From a bacterium (GTDB lineage Bacteria; Zhuqueibacterota; QNDG01; JAFGCO01): a stretch of DNA of 43,758 nt. Under the pieces are notes generated by a model, which was given only the letters and a program-made list of their open reading frames with translations, was not told where the DNA came from and searched no databases. The position numbers were made by a program, and so were the translations under genes. Positions within the stretch are counted from its first letter, which is position 1. Each line of letters starts with the position of its first letter. Below are positions 18,903 through 26,800 of this stretch, in pieces. The DNA is taken from positions 1 through 43,758 of the forward strand of contig JAFGCO010000016.1 in assembly GCA_016932575.1 (NCBI GenBank), given 5' to 3'.

Positions 18903-19843
18903 AAAGAATCCTTACCGGTAATTTTCCACTCGAACACATCCACAGCGTGACGCTGCCGGTCCAAAACGAACAGCAAATGCTCATGTATGGCCACATCTTC
19001 TATCCCTTTGAAAAGAAATCCGCCTTTGGGGCTCCCTTTCAGACAAACGAGCATCCTGCCCCGGCCGTCAAAAACAACAAGTCCCGATCGCACATCCGCC
19101 ACAGCGATTCTTCCGTCCGGAAATTCACACATATCCTGAGGCCATTCAAGAACCGAAGTGCCAAATCGATAAAGATAATTACCATGAATGTCAAAAACAA
19201 AAATGGCATGGTATTCCCGGTCAGATACCAGTACACGGCTGTCCTTCGTTATAAGAAGCCGCTGCGGTGTCAAAAGGCGACCGGCTCCCGAATCGAAATC
19301 CCCGAATGAACGCTGCGGATTTCCAAGAATATCCAGTTTCAGAACACGCTGATTTTCACCGTCCAGGCAAAAAAGTTCACCCTGTGAAGACAGCGCCATA
19401 TCCAGGGGAAAACCGAATTCAAGGTTTTCCGGCCAGGTTTCGTCTGTCCGGAATGCGGCCAGATAGTGAAGGTCTTTGTCGTATCGCTGAATACGGTGGT
19501 TGTTGAAATCAGCGACAAACACATCCAGACCATTTCCGGCCCAGACTGCACATGGATGATCGAACTGCTCGGCTTGCCATCCGAATCCCCCGATTTCGGT
19601 GACAAAACGGCCCCGCGGATCGATTTTCTGAATCCGCTGATTGCCCGTATCCGCAACATACAAGAATCCCATGGGATCCACATCAATTCCCATGGGATCC
19701 AGAAATTGCCCGGCCTCGTTTCCTTTATCGCCCCAGGTGGCTATATACGAAAATTGAATGGCAGATTGCGCATATAAAGCTGAAATCAGGTTAAATAAGG
19801 CAATCCAAAACAGGCCAATCATATTTATGGGAGACCGATCCAT
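18899..19843 (-). CDS. Exported NHL-repeat beta-propeller protein
   Basis: A 314-residue protein with a signal peptide (MIGLFWIALFNLISALYAQ, following a short N-terminal extension) and about six NHL-type blades. Examples are GQFLDPMGIDVDPMGFLYVA, then DTGNQRIQKID, FNNHRIQRYD, GENQRVLKLD and REYHAIFVFD. The repeats span nearly the whole mature chain, consistent with one six-bladed propeller; no extra domain is present. A GGAGG site lies 7 bases before the ATG. Its stop codon overlaps the TTG start of the large barrel gene, so the two products are made together and may form a periplasmic propeller and outer-membrane barrel complex. NHL propellers generally mediate binding. Confidence 0.85.
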   Translation of the reverse strand: MDRSPINMIGLFWIALFNLISALYAQSAIQFSYIATWGDKGNEAGQFLDPMGIDVDPMGFLYVADTGNQRIQKIDPRGRFVTEIGGFGWQAEQFDHPCAVWAGNGLDVFVADFNNHRIQRYDKDLHYLAAFRTDETWPENLEFGFPLDMALSSQGELFCLDGENQRVLKLDILGNPQRSFGDFDSGAGRLLTPQRLLITKDSRVLVSDREYHAIFVFDIHGNYLYRFGTSVLEWPQDMCEFPDGRIAVADVRSGLVVFDGRGRMLVCLKGSPKGGFLFKGIEDVAIHEHLLFVLDRQRHAVDVFEWKITGKDSF

Positions 19844-19958
19844 ACTGGATCCTCCTTGTTCACATTGAGGCTATCGGATCGTTAAAATATAATGGGTTCA
19901 ACCGGAAAGATCAATGCATTATTTATATTTAAATCTGCAATAAAATCTTTGATATGTT

Positions 19959-20057
19959 ATCCCCCTGACAAGGGGGATCCAGCAAAGCTGGCAGGGGGTT
20001 ATCCCCCTGATAAGGCTTGTCCCCGGACTTGATACGGGAGGGAACCGACAAAGTCGG
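19959..20057. repeat. Cluster of short G/C-rich palindromes (REP-like intergenic repeat)
   Basis: The 330-base gap between the NHL gene and the receiver gene contains four nested or adjacent inverted repeats: ATCCCCCT-GACA-AGGGGGAT (19959-19978), CCAGC-AAA-GCTGG (19979-19991), CAGGGGG-TTAT-CCCCCTG (19992-20009) and CCGAC-AAA-GTCGG (20045-20057). The unit GTTATCCCCCTGA occurs twice. This has the look of a dispersed noncoding repeat rather than a regulatory site. I see no gene in the gap. Confidence 0.65.
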
Positions 20058-20173
20058 GGTAGGGGGTTTGGCACCAGCCGAGAAAGAGGGGTGTTTCCTT
20101 TCCCCTGTTAACCTATCATCTTTCAAATTTCGGAAACAGCAAAAATATTGCGTGCAAGAAAATGGAATAATAA

Positions 20174-20545
20174 CTATTTATCAACCAATTCGGCGATGAT
20201 CTTTAACAAGATATCTGTTCTTAGAGGCTTTAACATATATCGTACATAATCGAGCCGCTCGGTTTCATCCATCAATTTCTGATCGGGATAACCGGTAATA
20301 ATGATCACAGGAATACGGTATCTCTCAGTGATGATCCGGGTGACTTCGACTCCGTCCAATTTGCCTGCCAGCTTGAGATCCATCAAAACAATATCCGGCT
20401 CTTTTTCTTCTAGATTTTGAAGCACCTGTTCTCCGGTGGCAACAATACCGGCCACTTTCAGACCGGCCATTTCCAGTTCCATTTGCAGAGACAGAGCCGA
20501 AAGAGCCTCATCTTCAACAATCAGACAGCGAATATTTTTTTTCAT
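20174..20545 (-). CDS. Stand-alone response-regulator receiver domain
   Basis: A 123-residue CheY-like receiver with no output domain. The acidic pair is Glu11-Asp12, the phosphoacceptor Asp56 (in DIVLMDLKL), the switch threonine Thr84 (IIITGY), and the conserved Lys106-Pro107. The start ATG overlaps the stop codon of the kinase gene (ATGA), so it is co-translated with its presumed kinase. With no DNA-binding part it must act by protein contact or pass phosphate on. Its immediate neighbours on the other side are unrelated. Confidence 0.92.
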   Translation of the reverse strand: MKKNIRCLIVEDEALSALSLQMELEMAGLKVAGIVATGEQVLQNLEEKEPDIVLMDLKLAGKLDGVEVTRIITERYRIPVIIITGYPDQKLMDETERLDYVRYMLKPLRTDILLKIIAELVDK

Positions 20546-21777
20546 TTGGATTCCCGGACGGACATATCTGGATCCTCAAATTGAATGTGAAAAGCCACAC
20601 CGTTCTGAACCTCGCAGGACACCTTGCCTTGAAGCTGATGTTCGACAATGGCATAAACGCTTCGGATGCCCAATGACTTTTGTTTTAAAAATTCGAATCC
20701 TTCCGGCACACCCACACCATTATCGCTGAAATATATGTGGATGACTCGCTGATCGGTTTTTAATAAACGAATGCAAACCCGGCCTTCCCTGCCACCGGGA
20801 AAAGCATATTTCAAGGCATTGGATAAAAGCTCATTTAATATCAATCCGCAGGGAATAGCAATATCAATCGACACAGCAAAATTCTGAATATTCAGATCAA
20901 GCGAAACGCGTGCCTCGGATACGTGATAACTTTTCAAAAGCAGATCGCCAAGCTCATGTACGTAATCACAAATATTGATACTGGATAAGCTCTGAGACTG
21001 ATACAATTTCTGATGGACAAGAGACATGGCGTAAATACGGTTTTCCGTATCGTGAAAAATCCGTTTTACTTCTTCATTGTCACTCGCATTGGCCTGAAGT
21101 GCCAGCATGGATCGGATCACCTGCATATTATTTTTGGTCCGGTGATACAGTTCTTTTAACAGAACATCTTTTTCTTTCAGTGAGGCTTTCACCTGTTCTT
21201 CGGCCTTTTTACGTTCAGCAATTTCAATAAACACATTTAATGCGTCTTCCGCCATCCCGCGGTCTGCCGCTTCGAACGGTCGGTGCAAATGCCGGTCCTC
21301 TGTCTCATTGCATATCAGAAGCGCCAGTCCGGCATCCAAATTGGAGATCCAGATCAAATATTTACAATGTGATTTTTCACACAGGCATCGAGCGACATCA
21401 TCCGGTTTCACACTGGAATTGACATAAAAAAACTCCGGCGGCTGACAATCAATACACATTTCCGGTCCGTCCGTGCTTTTAAAACCGAGCAATTGGGTTG
21501 ATATCCATTTATCCTGTCCTGAACTTTGACGAAACAGCGCAGCCCGGTCGGCGCCAAGGGTGTCTAAAATGATATAGAGAAAACGTTCACCAATCTCATC
21601 GAATGAAACCCTGGCGTCAGCGAGCTGATAGACTTCACGGATGAGTGTGGCAATCATCCGGCTTCTTCGGGCTTCCTGCCGGATGTGCGTCTGTTCTTCC
21701 TGAAGCTGAAGCAGACGTGCACCCATTTCATCGCACGTGCGCTTGTAAAAATCGCGCTCACGTGTCACATCGTTCAT
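20542..21777 (-). CDS. Sensor histidine kinase, HisKA_2/HWE-like, with GAF-like sensor
   Basis: A 411-residue soluble kinase. An N-terminal coiled-coil (about 1-45) leads into a GAF-like domain (about 45-185) that carries a cysteine cluster (Cys108, Cys111, Cys131, Cys133, Cys138), which could bind metal or sense redox state. A short helix (186-205) leads to the HisKA_2 box ELYHRTKNNMQ with phospho-acceptor His212. The HATPase_c domain has the N box LNELLSNALKYAF (about 314-326), the G1 motif SDNGVGVPEG (351-360) and SLGIRSVYAIVEHQL. No transmembrane segment is present, so sensing is cytoplasmic or through a partner, probably the FIST protein encoded just upstream and coupled by an ATGA overlap. 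Confidence 0.9.
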   Translation of the reverse strand: MNDVTRERDFYKRTCDEMGARLLQLQEEQTHIRQEARRSRMIATLIREVYQLADARVSFDEIGERFLYIILDTLGADRAALFRQSSGQDKWISTQLLGFKSTDGPEMCIDCQPPEFFYVNSSVKPDDVARCLCEKSHCKYLIWISNLDAGLALLICNETEDRHLHRPFEAADRGMAEDALNVFIEIAERKKAEEQVKASLKEKDVLLKELYHRTKNNMQVIRSMLALQANASDNEEVKRIFHDTENRIYAMSLVHQKLYQSQSLSSINICDYVHELGDLLLKSYHVSEARVSLDLNIQNFAVSIDIAIPCGLILNELLSNALKYAFPGGREGRVCIRLLKTDQRVIHIYFSDNGVGVPEGFEFLKQKSLGIRSVYAIVEHQLQGKVSCEVQNGVAFHIQFEDPDMSVRESK

Positions 21778-23012
21778 GATGATTCCCTGTTTTGGAAAAA
21801 CAGTGTCAACACGCCCGTCCAGTCCAGCGGGCGGCTGCGTCCCAGAAGGGGCGCAATTTCCACTCCTGAATAAAATCCGAGCAGAGGCACATTCTGACCG
21901 ATTCTGTTCTGGACAATGCTGGCCTCTTCGACTTCTGAACCGCTGAATGCATTGCAGCGGCCGGCACAGTCAATATATAAAGCAAAAAACGGATCCCGGT
22001 TCTGAACGGATTCCAACAGTTCCTGTGTGCCTTTTTGGACGGATTCATACATCAAATGGTTATCCCGGGACATAATTTGAATCCGGGTGCCCTCTTGAAA
22101 ATCCGCCTCAAACAAAACAACCGAACCGTTTTCAGGATTGCTCGCCAGTATAAGCCTGTTCACATATGAGGATTCATCATAGGGAGCGAATGGATCACCG
22201 TGTTTCTGACCGATGGTCAGCGATAATGATAAATTATCGGTTACAGAAGGTCCCCGATCTTCCCCGAGCATTTCCATTAAAATTTCCAGAGCCGGCCGGC
22301 CGTCCAGCTCATAGAGCACTGCACCTTCAATTTTGGTAATTTCCATGAATGAGCTGACCGGTACACAGCCATGCATGATTCTGGTGTGGCTTTCAATGGA
22401 AGACGGCAGCACCATGGCCGCAGCCGCATGTTTTTTCATTTGATTCCCTGAAAAAATATGGCTGCCGCTCAGCTGCAGGTCCCCGGCCGTTCCTGCTCCC
22501 AAAAGCTTCATGGATTTGCCCTGAAGCCCCCTGTAAATGCCTTCCATTAAATAGCTGCCTACATGCAGTACCGGTGGCGGACTGCTTTGAATGGAATCAT
22601 AAAACAGCAGAACCGTATCCCCTTCATGAGCAATTTCACGCAGCCGGGCGCCCAGCTTTTCTCCGGCCTCAATCTCTCCTTTATCCAGATCCTCCACGGA
22701 AATCAGGACCGGCTTCGGAATGGCCTCCGAAAAGGCAGCGATTGAAAGTTCATACCCGCTGGTTCCCAGCAAATCCCGGGTGATGGTGCCGACTGCAGCA
22801 CCGCCAATCAGACAATCTGTGTTGAGTCTGGAGCCAATATGCTGGATAACGGTTTGCGAATCATGCCGGCCCCCGCAGAAAATGAGTGCCCAGCCGACCG
22901 AAATCTCAGGACCGAACTGTTCCAGAATGGATTCGGTTGCTTCCTGTGCCGCCTTCTTCGAATCGGGCTGCCGGCTGCTGCCGATGGCAATAATTTTATC
23001 TGAATTTCTCAT
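21774..23012 (-). CDS. FIST N/C domain sensor protein
   Basis: A soluble protein of about 412 residues with the FIST N domain (about 1-200, including a GGAAVGTITRD segment) and FIST C domain (about 210-395, ending with the typical ALYIDCAGRCNAF and a VPLLGFYSGVEIAPL segment). FIST domains are proposed small-ligand sensors, perhaps for amino acids, in signal transduction. I prefer the ATG at 23012 because GAGGT lies 8 bases before it and the FIST domain begins soon after; an in-frame ATG at 23117 would add 35 residues with no clear ribosome binding site. It is the first gene of a three-gene unit in which each stop overlaps the next start, implying a FIST to kinase to receiver path. Confidence 0.85.
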   Translation of the reverse strand: MRNSDKIIAIGSSRQPDSKKAAQEATESILEQFGPEISVGWALIFCGGRHDSQTVIQHIGSRLNTDCLIGGAAVGTITRDLLGTSGYELSIAAFSEAIPKPVLISVEDLDKGEIEAGEKLGARLREIAHEGDTVLLFYDSIQSSPPPVLHVGSYLMEGIYRGLQGKSMKLLGAGTAGDLQLSGSHIFSGNQMKKHAAAAMVLPSSIESHTRIMHGCVPVSSFMEITKIEGAVLYELDGRPALEILMEMLGEDRGPSVTDNLSLSLTIGQKHGDPFAPYDESSYVNRLILASNPENGSVVLFEADFQEGTRIQIMSRDNHLMYESVQKGTQELLESVQNRDPFFALYIDCAGRCNAFSGSEVEEASIVQNRIGQNVPLLGFYSGVEIAPLLGRSRPLDWTGVLTLFFQNRESS

Positions 23013-23855
23013 GGTAACGGACCTCAATTTTTTAACTAAGCCTTCCTGTTCTGAACAAATAAAACAAGGCAAAGGCAATGTGGATCGAGATAAAATACTG
23101 AAGGCATCATGATCCATACCCGTTAAATAAAGACCTTTTATAGGATCTGATATTCCGTCAATTGCACTCTCCTGTCCCTTTGATCAATTCACCAATTCTG
23201 TTCAGATTGAATAAATTTTATTCCTATAGGCACAATTATTATGCCAAATAGATTTTCATTCAGCGCCGTACGATTATTCAGATAATCAAATAAAAACTGA
23301 ACTGCGATATGAAATGGTAATTTTATCTCTTTGAAATACAAATATTTATGTTATGTTTCAATATTGACATTTAATCATCCATAATCGAACTTTTCGCTTT
23401 GGTGAGATAAATAATCTTCATGGCAAACATTCGCAAGGCATATGATATCCGGTTACTTTCTACTCTCTGCCGGTCATTATTTTCTTAATACACAATAATT
23501 TCAATGAAATTCCCGCCAGCGGGCCTGTTTTGAAAATGAATCCAAAGCAACTATGACAAGAAATTATTAATCATGACTGTTTATTAATATTATAACCATT
23601 TAATATTTCAAATGTTAATAAGAATTTCAGTGTGCAATGATAAATTTAAAATCCGACCGATTATACACAAGAGCATTATTATGGATAGAAGCATATAAGT
23701 TACTGTTTTTATTTGTATTATTCATATCAATGTAATTGCTGTCTTTACTGACATATTTTCGACCCATTCATGGCACATGCTTTGCTTTAAAAAAAGTGAG
23801 CTCAAAGGAGGGAGTAAATAAAAAATGGATCCATAAATTTAATGAAATCGATTTC
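23013..23855. other. Long A+T-rich divergent intergenic region with leader
   Basis: About 840 bases separate the FIST gene from the large surface cluster on the opposite strand. I find no gene here. It should hold both divergent promoters, but I cannot defend any -10/-35 pair. A small hairpin CCCGC-CA-GCGGG lies at 23512-23523. Near the cluster start, a strong GGAGG (23814-23818) serves an ATG at 23825 encoding only three codons (Met-Asp-Pro). A second mini-frame at 23842 (MKSIS) ends by overlapping the ATG at 23856. These could be a translated leader or chance. Confidence 0.5.
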
Positions 23856-26800
23856 ATGAAACGCCAAAAGCCAAATCACCTGAAATCTCCCCTCCCCACC
23901 TTGAACAATTGGTTCAAAGTTTCTCTATTTTTCATTCTCGCTTCATTTGTAACCGTTTCTTTCAAGGGATTTTCACAGGAATCCTGGAGCCAGAACTGGA
24001 TCGAAATGATCGGCTCGGACTGGAATTACATGACCGACCCGACGGGCGATCACAATCCGGCTTCTGTGGACGTGATCAACAACGGCGTGCCCCTCTGCTG
24101 TTATTATGCATCCTCAAGTTCAAGTGTCTTCTATCGTATGGCGCTTCGCGGCGATCCGATAAACGCACAAGGCGAGCTGGACCAATACGCATGGATGGCC
24201 CAGATCGATGTGGCCGATGACGGCAATTCCAATATCGATGTCACAGTAAGAGCCGAGGGCATCAACGAGCGCCTCAGAACCTATAACGGATCCGGAGGCA
24301 TTCTCTGGAACGTGGATGATCCCATCAGCGCCGGGTATGTGCAGGCCTATCAGAGCGGCAGCATCTGGTATCTTGAAATGCAGGCCCCCTACTCTGCGCT
24401 TGGCGGCATCACCCGGGACACACCGGTACGATTTTTCTTTCACACCTCCACCACAGAAACAAACGATATCAAAGACGCAACCGTGCCGTCCGCAACCATC
24501 TCCGGTGCGTTTGCCGAATCCGGAACCACCACACTGGGCGGAGGCGGCGGTTACGGATTTATGTTCGACTCGGATGACACCAATCCATACTCCAATGCAG
24601 GAACCTATGACAGTGGTGAGCTGGTCTATATCGAAGGCTACGGCTGGCCGGCATCCACAACCCTGAATGTGCGCATCAAAAATTCCGGCGGCTCGATCAT
24701 GTGGTCCGGCACGGTCAGTTCGAACGGCAGCGGCGATGTCAGTTCCACAGCCAGCTGGACCGTCGATTATTCAGCCGCCTCCGGACTCTATACCATTGCC
24801 GTGCAGAGCCCCAAAGACGGTCAGTATTATAATTATGACGATTTCACCGTGGTACAGCTTATGGAACCGGAAATCAATATCGTGGGCAACAGTGTGACCA
24901 TTGCGGACGGTGATGCGTCTCCCTCTTCATCAGACGATACGGATTTCGGTATCATTGATCTGAATACCGGCACGGAAGATCATATTTTTACGATCCAGAA
25001 TATCGGCAATACGGATCTGACACTTTCCGGATCGCCGGCCGTCAGTATCAGCGGATCGCATGCATCGGATTTTACGGTTACACAGCAGCCCGCATCGCCG
25101 GTCGGTTCCGGAAATTCAGTGACTTTCACGATCCGCTTTGACCCTTCGGATTTGGATGTCCGATCGGCCACGGTCACAATTTCGAATACCGACTCCAATG
25201 AAAATCCCTACGATTTTGCTATTCAGGGCACCGGCCAGCTCATGCCCGAGATGGATGTGACCGGCAATGCCATTTCCATTGCGGACGGAGACAACACGCC
25301 CAATTCCACGGATGAAACCTATTTTGGTGATGTGGCCACGACCGGTGTCACCCAGGTGCATACCTTTTTTATTGAAAATGACGGTTCGGCCGATTTAATT
25401 CTGTCCGGATCTCCGATGGTGACGATAAGCGGAACGCATGCGTCGGATTTTACGGTCACACAGCAGCCGTCTTCACCGGTTGCTTCCGGAGGCAATACCA
25501 GCTTTATCATCACATTCGATCCTTCGGCACTGGGATCGCGTTCGGCCACAGTGTCCATCTCCAATAATGATCTGGATGAAAATCCTTATACATTTGCCAT
25601 AGAGGGCACTGGCGTCAGCAACGGCTCGCCCTTCTCATGCAGTTCCCGGTTTTATCATTTTTACGGCAGCGGGACCTTTGCCTATTTAAACACCGGCTCA
25701 AATCCCTTCTCATACAGCACATTCGGATCTGCCGGATATGCGATCAATGCGTTGGGGTACAACCAGGAAGACGGGATGATGTACGCGGTTTCAGGCAGCA
25801 ACATCATCCGCATTGATGCCAACGGGATTGTGACACTGCTCTCTGTGACCTTGCCGTTTGGTGCCAATGCCGGTGATTGCGACAACAGCGGCAATTACTA
25901 TTTCATTAATACGGGCGGCGGCGAGGCAGCAAAATATGATGTCAGTTCCAACACTGTCTCTACATCAGGACTGAGCGGATCATTCCCGGCTCAGGATATG
26001 GCTTTTATATCAGGCAGTTTTTATGGCGTCAATGGTACAACCCTATATCAATTCAATCCGTCCGGCAATTCCGTATCCAGCAGTGCCATCACAGGGACCC
26101 TGTCCAGTGAGAGCGCACTAAATCCTGGGGCATGGAGTGCCGCATGGACGGCCGCAGACGGCTATCTTTATGTAGTGAATCAGAGCAGTCACCGATTTTA
26201 TAAAATCGACGTCAGTACCGGATTAAGTTTTTACGCGGGCACGGGTTCGGGCTCGCTCAGCAACAGTGACGGGGCCTCCTGCCATTCGGCATCATCTCCC
26301 CTGCCAAATAATGGTTCCACAGGAAATTTTGTCTGGCAGGATTATGACAATAACGGCATTCAGGATGCCGGTGAACCCGGTCTGGGAAATGTGACGGTTA
26401 CACTTTATCGCCGGGGGGGTACGCAAATATCATCCACCACCAGCGCCTCCGACGGATCCTACAGCTTCTCCGGTATTGCACCTGAACAGTATTATTTAAC
26501 TTTCTCCAACTTGCCTGCCAATTATTCCCTTGGCCTGCAGGATCAGGGCGGAGACGATTCATCGGACAGCGATCCGGATGCATCGACCGGCCAAACCGCC
26601 AGTTTTATCATCGATGCCTATGAAACGGACAATACCCGGGATGCGGCGTGTGTAACCACAGGCGTGGGAAATTTTGTGTGGAACGATCTGGACACAGACG
26701 GCATCCAGGACGCGGGCGAACCCGGCGTAGCCAATGTGACCGTGGCACTCCAGCTGGGAAATGGAACAGATGTATCCTCAACCACAACAGATGCGGACGG

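Noticed and set aside
23401-23500. Possible cyclic-di-GMP (GEMM) riboswitch upstream of the surface cluster, suggested by a GGCAAAC and a GGTTAC segment
   Set aside because: The conserved GEMM helices and the tetraloop receptor sequence are not present in the right order; the match is two short words only.
23512-23523. CCCGC-CA-GCGGG hairpin as a terminator
   Set aside because: The loop would be only two bases, the T-run is weak, and no gene on the plus strand ends before it.
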